Assembly (NCBI RefSeq): GCF_900104515.1
Contig: NZ_FNJL01000014.1
Span: 62,001-126,000, forward strand
Length of the DNA stretch: 64,000 nt
Direction of reading: 5' to 3'
Origin: Paracidovorax cattleyae
GTDB lineage: Bacteria > Pseudomonadota > Gammaproteobacteria > Burkholderiales > Burkholderiaceae_C
Shown here piece after piece: positions 17,450 through 27,059 of this stretch. The notes beneath the pieces are model-generated. The model did no database searches. It was not told where the DNA came from and saw nothing but the letters and a program-made list of their open reading frames with translations. Both the position numbers and the translations under genes were made by a program. Every line of letters starts with the position of its first letter. Positions within the stretch are counted from its first letter, which is position 1.

Positions 17450-18622
17450 TCACTTGCCACGCTGGGCCACGATTTCCGCGGGCTGGACGATCTGGCCGGT
17501 CTTGTTGGACCAGGCGTTCTTCGTGTAGCTGACCACGGCCGCGAGGTCGGTGTCACTCAGTTGCGCCCAGGAGGGCATGGCCCCGCCGGCCGCGCCCTTG
17601 AGCACGATGTGGATCTGCCTGGTGTGGTCCTCGTCCTTCACGATGGCCGAGCCGTCGAGCGGCTTGATGGGGCCGGCGCCCTTGCCGTTGGGCTGGTGGC
17701 AGGCGGCGCAGTTGGCGGCATAGACCTTCTCGCCACGGGCCACGATGTCGGTCAGCGTCCAGACCTTGTTGGGATCGTCGGCCTTGGCGGCGGCCTTCTT
17801 CTTCTCGGCGGCGACCCACTGCGTGTAGTCGGCGGCGGAGAGCACCTTCACGTGGATGGGCATGTAGGCGTGCTCCTTGCCGCAGAGCTCGGCGCACTGC
17901 CCGTAGTAGTCGCCGACCTTGTCGGCGCGGAACCAGGTGTCGCGCACGAAGCCGGGGATCGCGTCCTGCTTGATGCCGAAGGCCGGCACCATGAACGAAT
18001 GGATGACGTCGTTGGCAGTGGTGATCACGCGCACCTTCTTGCCCACGGGCACGACCAGGGGGTTGTCCACCTTGAGCAGGTAGTCCGGCGGCGCGTCGGC
18101 GACCTTGCCGCTGTCGGAGAGCCGGCGGTGGCTGCTGTCGAGCGTGGAGACGTAGGCCAGGCCCTGGCCCTCGCCGTTGATGTAGTCGTAGCCCCACTTC
18201 CACTGGTAGCCGGTGACCTTCACCGTGAGGTCGGCGTTGGTGGTGTCCTTCTGGGCGACGAGCACCTTCGTGGCCGGCAGTGCCATGAGGATCACGATGA
18301 TGAAGGGGACGATGGTCCAGATGACCTCGACCGTGACGGACTCGTGGAAGTTGGCGGGCCTGGCGCCCTGCGACTTGCGGTGCTTCCAGATGGAATAGAA
18401 CATCACCGAGAACACGCCCACGAAGATCAGCGTGCAGATGACGAGCATCATCCAGTGCAGGAAATGCTGCTCCTCGGCGATGCGCGTGACCGGGGGCGCG
18501 AGATTGAGCTGGCGCACGGCCGGGCCACCGGGGAGGTCCTGCACCGCGTGCGCAGCGCCCCCCACCCATGCTCCGCACAGCAGCAGCAACGAAGGCAGCG
18601 GGTTGGAAATGCTTTTCTTCAT
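17450..18622 (-). CDS. ctaC: Cytochrome c oxidase subunit II with fused cytochrome c domain
   Basis: 390 residues: signal sequence, two membrane helices, the cupredoxin domain with the CuA motif QCAELCGKEHAYMPI, and a C-terminal cytochrome c domain with CAACH and the distal Met region (GGAMPSWAQLSD). The fused haem makes this a caa3-like subunit II. It accepts electrons from cytochrome c. I chose the ATG at 18622; a GTG three codons upstream is possible. First gene of the operon, with its promoter in the 530-bp gap that follows upstream. Confidence 0.95.
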   Translation of the reverse strand: MKKSISNPLPSLLLLCGAWVGGAAHAVQDLPGGPAVRQLNLAPPVTRIAEEQHFLHWMMLVICTLIFVGVFSVMFYSIWKHRKSQGARPANFHESVTVEVIWTIVPFIIVILMALPATKVLVAQKDTTNADLTVKVTGYQWKWGYDYINGEGQGLAYVSTLDSSHRRLSDSGKVADAPPDYLLKVDNPLVVPVGKKVRVITTANDVIHSFMVPAFGIKQDAIPGFVRDTWFRADKVGDYYGQCAELCGKEHAYMPIHVKVLSAADYTQWVAAEKKKAAAKADDPNKVWTLTDIVARGEKVYAANCAACHQPNGKGAGPIKPLDGSAIVKDEDHTRQIHIVLKGAAGGAMPSWAQLSDTDLAAVVSYTKNAWSNKTGQIVQPAEIVAQRGK

Positions 18623-18631
18623 AGTTCTCAC

Positions 18632-19160
18632 TTCTCAGCCTCAATTAACCCTTTCCCCAGGGCGCGCCCGCGTGGGGTCGGGCGGCGCCCGGGGGCATGC
18701 GGATTCCGACAGCCGGGGCACGGCGGCCCCCGGCCGCGGTGCCCCGGGTTCCGCACGAACCCGGCGTGATCGAACGCGCGGTGCCGGCAGCGCCGCGCGG
18801 GTGTCTCTCTCCTGTCCCTGCATGCACCGGCCCGCTGCTCCGCAGGGCGGCCAGCCGTGCATGGCGCAGCATGCCGTCCCCGTGGCGCGATTGCAATAGC
18901 GCGGGCGCCATCCGCGGCCCGGCCCAGTACAAACCATGAGAAGGAAGGAGGCGGCCGTGCGACAGTCGGCCGGGCGATGGCGCGCGACGGCGCCACGCAC
19001 TCGGAACGGCGCGCGGCGCGGGGCGCGGGGCCCGTGCATGCTGCGCACGGGCCGGCAGGCCCCATAGCCCGCAAATTGTAGCTTGCTGTCGATTCAGGTC
19101 ACGGGCCGTAGCCGCCCGGGACGACCCGCCCCGCGGCACGGCGCCGGACTGGGCCTGCCT
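18632..19160. other. Gene-free interval upstream of ctaC
   Basis: About 530 bp between ctaC and the BioC-like gene stop. The open frames here are Arg/Ala/Pro-rich low-complexity shadows of GC-rich DNA without ribosome binding sites. It must hold the ctaC promoter. I see no clear -10/-35 pair, repeat or RNA gene in it. Confidence 0.5.
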
Positions 19161-20078
19161 TCAGGGTCCGGGCGTGCGCCCCTGCCGCAGCATGGCACGC
19201 ATGTCCTGCAGCGAGACCGCGCTGCTTTCGCTCATCTTCAGCCGCGGCGCGGGCTTGAAGGCATGGCCGTAGATGATCTCGAAGGTGAGCGCGAGCTGCC
19301 CCCCGTGGTCGGGGCTGGCGAGGCGTTCGGCCAGCGCCTGCTCGAGCCGGCCGCGCCAGGCGCGGCCCCGCAGCGCGGGAAAACGCGCAGGGTGGAAGTT
19401 GCGGCCGAGTTCGCGCAACTCCTGCAGCAGCCGCGCGGGCGTGGCGAAGGTCAGCGTGATGCGTTCCATGTCCATCACCGGCTCTGCGAAGCCCTGCTGG
19501 ACCAGCATGTCGCCCCAGTCGTGCATGTCGGTCATGGCGTGCCCCGCGGGCGGCCACCCCAGGGCCGAATGGAGCGCGTGCAGTTCACGCACGGTATCGG
19601 GCCCCAGGCACGAGAACATCAGGTAGCCGTCCACGGCCAGCGCACGGTGCCAGCGGGAGATCAGCGCCTGCGGATCGGCCGAGAGGTGCAGCGCCATGTT
19701 GGCCCAGAGCATCTGCACGCCGCCGTCCGGCGGCAGGCCGAAACGCGGCGCGCCGGACGCCCAGCGCCCCGGGCTCCACCAGGGCCGCGCAAGCACCTCG
19801 CGCGCCGCGGGCAGGTGATGCGGCACGGTCTCGGCGACCCATGCGACGGCACCGGGGTACCTCTGGGCCACCAGCCCGTGCCCCTGCAGGCCGCCGCGCA
19901 CCGGATCCCAGTCGGCCCAGGCGGCGGGCGCCTGCCGGATCCACTGCAGCCGGTCCTCCATGCGGCGCGCAACCTCTTCGTGCAGCCACGGGGAGGCAGC
20001 AGGCGCGGCCGCATGCCAGCGCGCGGCGGCGGCCGGGTCGATGGTGGGGGGAAGCAGGCGGTCGGGAGGCGCGGACAT
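19161..20078 (-). CDS. BioC-like SAM-dependent methyltransferase
   Basis: 305 residues, similar in layout to malonyl-ACP O-methyltransferase BioC: VARRMEDRLQWI near the start, VQMLWANMALHLSADPQALI, GYLMFSCLGPDTVRELHAL, and MTDMHDWGDMLVQQGFAEPVMDME, the last two being strongly BioC-like. The usual SAM-binding motif I (DLGCGTG type) is replaced by WDPVRGGLQG, so catalytic activity is uncertain. In Burkholderiales such proteins sit beside comF, as here (divergent, 41 bp apart). Start at 20078 (MSAPPDRLLPP); longer in-frame starts are Arg-rich and improbable. Confidence 0.7.
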   Translation of the reverse strand: MSAPPDRLLPPTIDPAAAARWHAAAPAASPWLHEEVARRMEDRLQWIRQAPAAWADWDPVRGGLQGHGLVAQRYPGAVAWVAETVPHHLPAAREVLARPWWSPGRWASGAPRFGLPPDGGVQMLWANMALHLSADPQALISRWHRALAVDGYLMFSCLGPDTVRELHALHSALGWPPAGHAMTDMHDWGDMLVQQGFAEPVMDMERITLTFATPARLLQELRELGRNFHPARFPALRGRAWRGRLEQALAERLASPDHGGQLALTFEIIYGHAFKPAPRLKMSESSAVSLQDMRAMLRQGRTPGP

Positions 20079-20119
20079 CGGGTGCGGGCGGGAAGCGGGT
20101 CGGGCAGTATATTGATGCC

Positions 20120-20836
20120 ATGTGGAAGCAGTGGTTCTCGGGGATATCGGGCGGACTCGCCGCCGCCGTCCGGACCGTGCCCAGCCAGTGCGCGGTCTGC
20201 CATGCATGGCCGGCGCGCCGCGTGTGCGATGCCTGCGCGGAGCGCTTCGCCCAGCCGCGCCACCGTTGCGCGACCTGCGCCCTGCCCGTGCCTGCGGGCG
20301 TGCGCCGGTGCGGGGACTGCCTGCGCGATCCCCCGCCCCTGTCGGCCTGCGTCGCCGCGGTGGACTACGGCTATCCGTGGTCGGACGCGCTCGCCGGGTT
20401 CAAATTCCACTCCGACCCCGGCTGGGCCGCCAGCCTGGCCCTTCTGGTGCGCGCAGCGCCCTGGGCCGAACCGCTGCTCGATGCCGCGGATGCGGTGCTG
20501 CCGATCCCGCTCGCGCCGGAGCGTTTGCGCGAGCGCGGCTTCAACCAGTCGGCGCTGCTGGCGGCGGCCCTCTCGCCGGAGCGCTGCGACGCCCGCACCC
20601 TGGTGCGCCTGCGCGCCGCGCCAGCGCAGAGCAGCCTGTCGCGCGCCGGGAGGCTGCGCAATCTGGACGGCGTGTTCGCCGTGGCGCCGGACCGGGCCGC
20701 CCGGGTGCGGGACCAACGCATCGTGCTGGTGGACGACGTGATGACCACCGGCGCGACGCTGCACGCTGCCGCCCATGTGCTGCTGCAGTCCGGTGCCTCC
20801 CGGGTGGACGCGGTGGTGCTGGCGCGCACGGCCTGA
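20120..20836 (+). CDS. ComF-family phosphoribosyltransferase-like protein
   Basis: 238 residues. The N-terminus has the zinc-finger-like cysteine set CAVC, CDAC, CATC, CGDC. The C-terminal half is a type I phosphoribosyltransferase fold with the PRPP-binding motif IVLVDDVMTTGATLHAAA and the ComF motif RERGFNQSALLA. In naturally transformable bacteria ComF takes part in DNA uptake or early processing; its enzymatic role is not settled. It starts at 20120 and diverges from the BioC-like gene. Confidence 0.88.
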   Translation: MWKQWFSGISGGLAAAVRTVPSQCAVCHAWPARRVCDACAERFAQPRHRCATCALPVPAGVRRCGDCLRDPPPLSACVAAVDYGYPWSDALAGFKFHSDPGWAASLALLVRAAPWAEPLLDAADAVLPIPLAPERLRERGFNQSALLAAALSPERCDARTLVRLRAAPAQSSLSRAGRLRNLDGVFAVAPDRAARVRDQRIVLVDDVMTTGATLHAAAHVLLQSGASRVDAVVLARTA

Positions 20837-20954
20837 AGGGCGGTCGGGTAGGACAAATGGCCGAGCCGGAAAGCCTGCGCTGCCCGATACATTTTTTTGC
20901 AATCTGCCCTCCACCGCGCCGGGGCGCCCGCACGCTGCGGCACACAATAGGTCC

Positions 20955-21431
20955 ATGTTCCACATCGTCCTCGTCGAACCGGAAATCCCGCCCAACACCG
21001 GCAACGTGATCCGGCTGGCCGCGAACACGGGCTGCACCCTGCATTTGGTGGAACCGCTGGGCTTCTCCATGGAAGACAAGCTCATGAAGCGCGCCGGCCT
21101 GGACTACCACGAATATGCGGAAGTGCAGTTGCATGCGGGGTGGACGGCCTTCCTGCGCGATGCCCGGCCCAGCCCCGAGCGCGTGTTCGCCATGACCACG
21201 CATGGCGTGCACACGGTCTATGAGACCCCGTTCCTGCCGGGCGACTGGTTCGTGTTCGGCTCCGAAAGCCGGGGGTTGCCCCCCGAGCTGCGGGATGCCT
21301 TCCCGCCCGCCCAGCGCCTGCGCCTGCCGATGCTCCCGGGCCAGCGCAGCCTCAACCTGTCGAATGCCGTCGCCGTGACGGCATACGAAGCCTGGCGGCA
21401 GAACGGCTTCGCCCCGCCCCAACCGGCCTGA
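20955..21431 (+). CDS. trmL: tRNA (cytidine(34)-2'-O)-methyltransferase TrmL
   Basis: 158 residues, a SPOUT-class trefoil-knot enzyme. Motifs: FHIVLVEPEIPPNTGNVIRL (motif 1), FVFGSESRGLPPEL (motif 2) and LPMLPGQRSLNLSNAVAVTAYEA (motif 3, the knot and SAM site). It methylates the wobble base of tRNA-Leu. Length is typical (150-160). It starts with ATG at 20955 and converges with the LysR gene, whose stop lies 19 bp away. Confidence 0.95.
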   Translation: MFHIVLVEPEIPPNTGNVIRLAANTGCTLHLVEPLGFSMEDKLMKRAGLDYHEYAEVQLHAGWTAFLRDARPSPERVFAMTTHGVHTVYETPFLPGDWFVFGSESRGLPPELRDAFPPAQRLRLPMLPGQRSLNLSNAVAVTAYEAWRQNGFAPPQPA

Positions 21432-21450
21432 CGGCCCGTTGTCCCCAGCC

Positions 21451-22386
21451 CTATCCCAGCGCGCCCGAAGCCTGCATGGCTTCCTCGATGGAATGCCGCG
21501 TGCGCTGGCTCAGGAAGTCCAGGAAGGCCCTGGTGCGCGCCGGCATGAACTTGCGGCTCGGCAGGGCCGCGTACAGCGTGAAGCGCCCCGTGGTCCAGGG
21601 CTCCAGCACGCGCACGAGCCGCCCGCTGCGCAGGTAGGGCGCCGTCAGGTCGAGCGGCTGCGAACTGATGCCCGCCCCATCCAGCGTGGCGCGCAGCAGC
21701 GTGTCGATGTGGTTGGACACGCACACGGGCTGCACCGCGACCTCCACCACGCGCCCTTCGTCACCGCCTTCGAGCAGGCGTATCACGCCGGGGCGCGTCT
21801 CTGAACGCCGGCGCAGCAGGCACTGGTGGTGCTTCAGGTCTTCCGGCACCTGCGGGATGCCGTGCGCGCGCAGGTACTCGGGCGAGGCGCAGACGATGCC
21901 GTCGAGCGAGACGACGGGCCGGGCGATGATGTTGGCGTTGAAGCGTTCGTCCGCGCCGAGCAGGGTGATGTCGTAGTCGCCGATGGGCGGGTCGAGCGAG
22001 GAGTCCACGTGGATCTCCAGCGTGACCCGTGGATGGGCCTGGCGGAAGCCCGCGACCAGCGGGGCGAGGATGTGCACGGCCAGCGCCGGGGGCGCGAGCA
22101 GGCGCAGCACGCCGGCGATCTCGGAGGTGTGCGCCTGGGCGACGGCGAAGGCCTCGTCCACGTCGGCCAGGATGCTGCGCACCCGCAGCAGGTAGGCCTC
22201 CCCCGCTTCCGTGAGCGACACCCTGCGGGTGGTGCGCTGCAGCAGCCGCGTGCCGATGTGGTCCTCGAGGTCGGCCACCAGCCGGGTGACGGCTGCAGGG
22301 GAAAGATCCAGGGCCCGGGCGGCAGCGGCGAAGCCGCCCTCGTCCGCCACGGCCTGGAAGACGCGCATGGTGAGCAATCTATCCAT
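21451..22386 (-). CDS. LysR-family transcriptional regulator
   Basis: 311 residues: N-terminal winged helix-turn-helix (LLTMRVFQAVADEGGFAAAARAL, then SPAAVTRLVADLEDHIGTRLLQR), linker helix and a periplasmic-binding-type effector domain from about residue 90. The sequence resembles the AaeR/CrgA-like LysR subgroup. No effector is evident. It is divergent to the DUF4148 gene with a 224-bp AT-richer promoter region between them; autorepression there is likely. Confidence 0.92.
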   Translation of the reverse strand: MDRLLTMRVFQAVADEGGFAAAARALDLSPAAVTRLVADLEDHIGTRLLQRTTRRVSLTEAGEAYLLRVRSILADVDEAFAVAQAHTSEIAGVLRLLAPPALAVHILAPLVAGFRQAHPRVTLEIHVDSSLDPPIGDYDITLLGADERFNANIIARPVVSLDGIVCASPEYLRAHGIPQVPEDLKHHQCLLRRRSETRPGVIRLLEGGDEGRVVEVAVQPVCVSNHIDTLLRATLDGAGISSQPLDLTAPYLRSGRLVRVLEPWTTGRFTLYAALPSRKFMPARTRAFLDFLSQRTRHSIEEAMQASGALG

Positions 22387-22610
22387 GTTCGCAATGAAGG
22401 TGATCCATGAAATCAGATTATTTCAATTTCATGAATTAATCATTGCCGCCGATGCTGTTTTTCCGGGGGTTAACCCTGCGTACAGTCGGATCCATCGATG
22501 AGCGACCCGTCGGGCTCACCGAGGCAGGACAAGACCGGCGCCGCGCACCGCGCAGCAAGCCGGCCTTGCCCGGACATTTCCCGACGCATGGACAGACAAA
22601 GGAACACATC
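22387..22610. promoter_or_regulatory. Divergent LysR / DUF4148 promoter region
   Basis: AT-richer than its surroundings. It holds the imperfect palindrome ATGAATTAATCAT (22431-22443), which has a T-N11-A type arrangement and may be a LysR site, and the perfect palindrome GGGTTAACCC (22467-22476). No -10/-35 pair is certain. Confidence 0.45.
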
Positions 22611-22934
22611 ATGAACCGCAAGCCTCTCGCCATTGCCGCAGCCCTGCTCGCACTGACCGCCTTCTCCGCCCAGGCCGATACCGGAATCCAGGGCGACTGG
22701 AACAACTACCCGGCCGTGAACGACGGCCCCAGCACCCTGACGCGTGAAGCCGTGATCGCCGACCTGGTGGCCGCACGCCAGAACGGCACGATGCCGCGCA
22801 GCGGCGAATGGAGCGACGTCCCCGCTCCGCTGGCCGTGTCCAATGGCAACACCCAGGTGGTGACCCGCGACCAGGTGCGTGCAGAAGCCGTCGCGGCAGC
22901 CCGCTCGCACGAGATCGTCAGCGGCGACCATTGA
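22611..22934 (+). CDS. DUF4148 periplasmic protein
   Basis: 107 residues with a clear signal peptide (KPLAIAAALLALTAFSAQA) and a DUF4148-type body: STLTREAVIADLVAARQNG, then VTRDQVRAEAVAAARSHEI, two similar helix segments of the T-R-(D/E)-x-V-xx-(D/E)L kind. Burkholderiales carry many such small exported proteins, often stress-inducible and of unknown function. The ATG has AAAGGAACACATC before it. A terminator follows at 22995. Confidence 0.85.
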   Translation: MNRKPLAIAAALLALTAFSAQADTGIQGDWNNYPAVNDGPSTLTREAVIADLVAARQNGTMPRSGEWSDVPAPLAVSNGNTQVVTRDQVRAEAVAAARSHEIVSGDH

Positions 22935-22994
22935 GACCGCGCCGCAGCGCCCTGCGCCCCGGCAACGGGACGTGCGGCGCCGCACGCAGAACGC

Positions 22995-23029
22995 AAGCCC
23001 GCCCATGGCTTCAGCCCGGCGGGCTTTTT
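22995..23029 (+). terminator. Rho-independent terminator after DUF4148 gene
   Basis: Stem AAGCCCGCC (22995-23003) with GGCGGGCTT (23018-23026), then TTT. Confidence 0.8.
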
Positions 23030-23074
23030 CACGCCTGCACGGCACCCGTGCGAGGCGGGCCGGCAGCCAGGCGA

Positions 23075-23542
23075 TCAGGGTTTCGCGCCGTAATTGCGGG
23101 TGAGGGATTCGGCCACGCACACGGGCTTGTCGACGCCCTCGCGCTCGATCGTGGCCAGCCAGGTCATCTGCACGCCGTCCGGCGGCGCGGGCTCGCAGGC
23201 CTGCAGCGTGAGCCGCGCCCGCAACCGGCTGCCCACGGGCACGGGCGACATGAAGCGCACGCGGTTGAGGCCGTAGTTGACGCCCATGCGCGCGCCCTCG
23301 ATATCGAAGGCCGACTCGAAGAAGCGCGGCAGCAGCGACAGCGTCAGGAAGCCATGGGCGATAGGGCCGCCGAAAGGCCCCTGCGCGGCACGCTCCGGAT
23401 CGACGTGGATCCACTGGTGGTCGCCCGTGGCCTCGGCGAACCGGTTCACCTGCTCCTGCGTGACGGCGATCCATTCGGTGACGGCCACCTCGCTGCCGAC
23501 GCAGGCCGCCAGCTCGGAATACGACTGAAAGGTCTTCTTCAT
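23075..23542 (-). CDS. MaoC-like (R)-enoyl-CoA hydratase
   Basis: 155 residues, one hot-dog fold. The hydratase motif is intact: VNRFAEATGDHQWIHVDPER carries the catalytic Asp and His, followed by GPFGGPIAHGFLTLSLLPRF. Such enzymes hydrate trans-2-enoyl-CoA to (R)-3-hydroxyacyl-CoA, linking beta-oxidation to polyhydroxyalkanoate synthesis or acting in degradation. The start at 23542 (MKKTFQSYSEL) is chosen because the upstream part is Arg/Gly-rich. It ends 45 bp after the DUF4148 terminator and is convergent with that gene. Confidence 0.9.
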   Translation of the reverse strand: MKKTFQSYSELAACVGSEVAVTEWIAVTQEQVNRFAEATGDHQWIHVDPERAAQGPFGGPIAHGFLTLSLLPRFFESAFDIEGARMGVNYGLNRVRFMSPVPVGSRLRARLTLQACEPAPPDGVQMTWLATIEREGVDKPVCVAESLTRNYGAKP

Positions 23543-23598
23543 GCCCTGCACTGTAGTGCGCGGGCCGCGCCGGGGCGTGTCGGCCCGGCGACAGCGCG

Positions 23599-24219
23599 TC
23601 AGCCGCCGGAGAGCCAGTCGCAGATGGGCTTCCACTGCTCCAGATCGCGGGCGACCCGGCCGGGCGAGACGTCGAAGAGCGACAGGCCCTGCGCCGCGAG
23701 GTGGATGTAGTTCTGGGTGTCGCGGAGCATGCCCAGGACGGGCAGCCCCAGCCCTTCCACGAATTCCTGCAGCTTGTCGGCGGCGATGGTGCGCGAGTCC
23801 ACCCGCATGCCGACGATGCCGATCTGCGTCGAGGCGGCCTGGCGGTGGGCGGCCAGCTCGTCCAGGAAGCTGCGGGTGGCGAAGATGTCGAACACGCTGG
23901 GCTGCAGCGGTACGACCACCCTGTCGGCGAGCTTGAGCACCTCCTTGAGCGGGGCGCCGTGCAGGCCGGCCGGGGTGTCCAGCACCGCATGGGTGGCGTC
24001 GCGCGGGGGGCGCGGCACGGCGCCGGCGGGCGTCTCCCAGTCGGCGATGGGGCGCGCGGCCGGCGGCCGCAGGCTGCGCCAGAGGCGCGACGACTGCTGG
24101 GGATCCAGGTCGCCGAGGGCGACGGCATGCCCCTGGCTCGCGAAATAGCCGGCCACATTCATGGCTAGCGTGGACTTGCCGACACCCCCTTTGGGGTTTG
24201 CCACTGCGATCACGGGCAT
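23599..24219 (-). CDS. ParA/MinD-family ATPase
   Basis: 206 residues. Deviant Walker A KGGVGKST (residues 10-17), Walker A' GDLDPQQSS, Walker B-like [10 protein letters not shown]. It lacks an N-terminal helix-turn-helix and no parB lies beside it, so it belongs to the small orphan ParA class that positions cellular cargo (chemotaxis clusters, carboxysome-like bodies, plasmids) on the nucleoid. The cargo is unknown here. Confidence 0.88.
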   Translation of the reverse strand: MPVIAVANPKGGVGKSTLAMNVAGYFASQGHAVALGDLDPQQSSRLWRSLRPPAARPIADWETPAGAVPRPPRDATHAVLDTPAGLHGAPLKEVLKLADRVVVPLQPSVFDIFATRSFLDELAAHRQAASTQIGIVGMRVDSRTIAADKLQEFVEGLGLPVLGMLRDTQNYIHLAAQGLSLFDVSPGRVARDLEQWKPICDWLSGG

Positions 24220-24304
24220 GTGCGACTCCTCGATGGCGGAAATCGTTCGGTACGGGACGCCGATGGTAGCGCCACGGCGTGACGGCGCAAGCTGTCCGTC
24301 GCCG

Positions 24305-24943
24305 TCAGGCGTGCTGACCGCCGCGCCGCACGAAGAACAGCCCGGCGCCCACGGCCATCAGCAGGCCGCCGAAGACACGGTTCTGGTTGCGTACCGCCCG
24401 GGGGCTGCGCAGCAGGCGCCGCAGCGCGCTGGCGCTGGCCGCATAGCCGTGCATGACGGTGAGATCCACCATGACCATGGTGGCACCCAGCGCGAGCAGT
24501 TGCGTCCACAGGGGCCGCGACTCCGTCAGGAACTGCGGCAGCACCGCGACCATGAAGATGATGCCCTTGGGGTTGGTGGCGTTGGTGAGGAAGCCGGCAG
24601 CGCAGCGCCGGCGCCAGGAGGCCGCGGGGGCGGCCCCTTCGTCGCCGAACACCGTGGCGCCGCGCGCGCGCCACTGGGTGAACCCGAGATAGATCAGGTA
24701 GCACGCACCCATCACCTTCACCGCGCTGAACGCGGTCTCGGATGCCAGCAGCAGCGAGCCCACGCCGGCACCGGCGATCACCAGCACGAGCAGCAGGCCC
24801 AGTTGCAGGCCGAGGATGGTCGCGCCCGTCCGGCGCACGCCGTAGGCCAGCCCGTGGCTCATGGACAGCACGGCCCCGGAACCGGGCGAGAGGGCGATGA
24901 GGCAGGCGGCCGCGGCGAAGGCGAGCCAGGTGTGGAAATCCAT
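24305..24943 (-). CDS. LysE-family amino-acid exporter
   Basis: 212 residues with six membrane segments. The family signature is visible at the start ([21 protein letters not shown]) and in the centre ([34 protein letters not shown]). Members export amino acids or homoserine lactones. The substrate is unknown. It begins with ATG at 24943 and is divergent to the antiporter gene by 144 bp. Confidence 0.9.
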   Translation of the reverse strand: MDFHTWLAFAAAACLIALSPGSGAVLSMSHGLAYGVRRTGATILGLQLGLLLVLVIAGAGVGSLLLASETAFSAVKVMGACYLIYLGFTQWRARGATVFGDEGAAPAASWRRRCAAGFLTNATNPKGIIFMVAVLPQFLTESRPLWTQLLALGATMVMVDLTVMHGYAASASALRRLLRSPRAVRNQNRVFGGLLMAVGAGLFFVRRGGQHA

Positions 24944-25087
24944 GGGAAGGCAGCAGGAGACAATGGAAAGGGGATGCCGCGCCGGCATGGCCGCCGACAC
25001 GGTGGCGCATGTTAACGGGGCACAATGCCCCGGCGCCTCCCTCTTCCGCTCCCTCTCCTCGTTCCCGCCGCTGCCGACACCGCGTCC

Positions 25088-26977
25088 ATGGCCCACGCAC
25101 CCACCTGGCTCACCTACGGATTCCTCTACCTCGGCGCCGCCGTACTGGCGGTGCCCATCGCGCGCGCGCTCGGGCTGGGCGCCATCATCGGCTACCTCGC
25201 GGCCGGCATCGCCATCGGCCCCTGGGGCCTGGGCCTGGTGAGCAACGTGCAGGACATCCTGCATTTCGCCGAGTTCGGCGTGGTGCTGATGCTGTTCCTC
25301 GTGGGCCTGGAGCTGCAGCCGAGCCGCCTCTGGAGCCTGCGGCGGCCGATCTTCGGACTCGGCAGCGCGCAGGTGCTGGGCTGCGCGGCCCTGCTGTGGG
25401 CGGTGGCCTGGGCTTGCGGGCTGCCCTGGCGCGTGGCGCTGGTCGGGGCGCTGGGGCTGGCGCTGTCGTCCACCGCGATCGCGCTGCAGGTGCTGGCCGA
25501 GCGCAACCTGATGCGCACGGACAGCGGGCAGAAGGCGTTCTCGATCCTGCTCTTCCAGGACGTGGCGGCCATCCCCATCCTGGCGCTGCTGCCGCTGCTG
25601 GCCGCCGGTGCGGAGGGCGCGGGCGGCGCGGCGCAGCCCCATACGGCCGGCGGCCTGGCGCTGGAGGCCGCGAAGATCGTCGGCGTGGTGGGCGCGATCG
25701 TGCTGGGCGGGCGCCTGCTGCTGCGGCCGCTGCTGCGCTGGATTGCGCGCAGCCGCACGCCGGAGATTTTCACGGCCGCGGCACTGCTGCTGGTGGTCGC
25801 CACGGCCATGCTGATGCTGGCCGTGGGCCTGTCGATGGCGCTGGGCGCCTTCCTGGCCGGCGTGCTGCTGGCCGAGAGCGAGTACCGCCGCGAACTGGAA
25901 ACCGACCTGGAGCCCTTCAAGGGCCTGCTGCTGGGCCTGTTCTTCATGGCCGTGGGCATGACCATCGACTTCGGCGTGCTGATGCGGTCGCCGTGGGCCA
26001 TGCTGGCGCTGCTGTTCGGGTTCCTCGCGGTGAAGGGCGTGGTCATCTACACACTCGCACGCGCCACCGGCATGGCCTACCAGGAGCGGCCGGTGTTTAC
26101 GCTGCTGCTCGCGCAGGGCGGCGAGTTCGCGTTCGTGGTGTTCCAGACGGCCGCGGGCGCGGGTGCGATCCCGGCGGAGACGGCATCGCTGCTGATCGGC
26201 GCGGTGGCGTTGTCGATGCTGTTGAGTCCGCTGCTGCTCACGGCGATGGACCGCGTGCTGCTGCGGCGCCATGCGCGCCTGAAGGACGAGGTCCCGCCGG
26301 AGGTGGAAGAGATATCCGAGCCCCAGGAGGCCCCGGTGATCATCGCGGGCTTCGGCCGCTACGGCCAGATCGTGGCTCGCATGATGCTGGCCCAGGGCGT
26401 GCCGGCCACGGTGCTGGACCACAGCGTGGAGATGCTGGAGGTGGCGCACACCTTCGGCTACCGTGTGTTCTACGGCGATGCGACGCGGCTCGACCTGCTG
26501 CGCATCGCGGGTGCCGCGCAGGCCCGCGTGCTGGTGGTGGCGGTGGACGATACCGAGCAATCGCTCAAGATCGTGAAGATCGCGCGAAAGCACTTCCCGC
26601 AGCTGGAGATCGTGGCCCGCGCGCGCGACGTGACGCACTGGAATGCGCTGCGCGACCTGGGCGTGGAGCGGGTGGAGCGCGAGGTATTCGAGTCCAGCCT
26701 GAAGACCGCGCGCACCGTGCTGGAGGTGATGGGCATGCCCGCCGTTCAGGCCGAAGCGCTGGCCGACCGTTTCCGCTGCCACAACACCGCTTTGGCCAAC
26801 CGTATGTACCCCCACCACAAGGATCGCGCGAAAATGATCGCCGTGGCCAAGCAGGGCCGCCAGCAACTGGTGGAGCAGATGGCCAAGGAACGGCAGGAGC
26901 AGGCGGCCGCTGCCGCTGCCCAGGCTGGCGGTCCGGCGCCCGCGGAGGGTGCGGGCCCACCGGTCGGCAGCTCCTGA
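25088..26977 (+). CDS. CPA2-type monovalent cation:proton antiporter (KefB/KefC-like)
   Basis: 629 residues. The membrane part (residues 1-400) has about twelve helices with the CPA2 motifs LGLGAIIGYLAAGIAIGPWG and FLVGLELQPSRLW. It is followed by an RCK/TrkA-N domain (PVIIAGFGRYGQIVARMM) that binds NAD or glutathione conjugates in KefC. K+ efflux gated by thiol stress is likely but the exact ion is not proven. The start at 25088 is preferred; an ATG at 25025 would add a Pro/Leu-rich 21-residue leader. The Ala/Gln-rich tail is variable in the family. Confidence 0.88.
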   Translation: MAHAPTWLTYGFLYLGAAVLAVPIARALGLGAIIGYLAAGIAIGPWGLGLVSNVQDILHFAEFGVVLMLFLVGLELQPSRLWSLRRPIFGLGSAQVLGCAALLWAVAWACGLPWRVALVGALGLALSSTAIALQVLAERNLMRTDSGQKAFSILLFQDVAAIPILALLPLLAAGAEGAGGAAQPHTAGGLALEAAKIVGVVGAIVLGGRLLLRPLLRWIARSRTPEIFTAAALLLVVATAMLMLAVGLSMALGAFLAGVLLAESEYRRELETDLEPFKGLLLGLFFMAVGMTIDFGVLMRSPWAMLALLFGFLAVKGVVIYTLARATGMAYQERPVFTLLLAQGGEFAFVVFQTAAGAGAIPAETASLLIGAVALSMLLSPLLLTAMDRVLLRRHARLKDEVPPEVEEISEPQEAPVIIAGFGRYGQIVARMMLAQGVPATVLDHSVEMLEVAHTFGYRVFYGDATRLDLLRIAGAAQARVLVVAVDDTEQSLKIVKIARKHFPQLEIVARARDVTHWNALRDLGVERVEREVFESSLKTARTVLEVMGMPAVQAEALADRFRCHNTALANRMYPHHKDRAKMIAVAKQGRQQLVEQMAKERQEQAAAAAAQAGGPAPAEGAGPPVGSS

Positions 26978-27059
26978 TCCCTGCCGTCATCCGGCCGGCC
27001 CCGGCGGCCTGCGGGCCGCAGCCCCTTGAGGCGCTTTTTCCGAAAGGATTCACGACTTC

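Noticed and set aside
15569-18769. A plus-strand open frame of more than 1000 codons opposite ctaD and ctaC
   Set aside because: It is a GC-rich antisense shadow: His/Gly/Arg/Glu-rich, no domain, no ribosome site, while the minus strand carries unmistakable oxidase genes.
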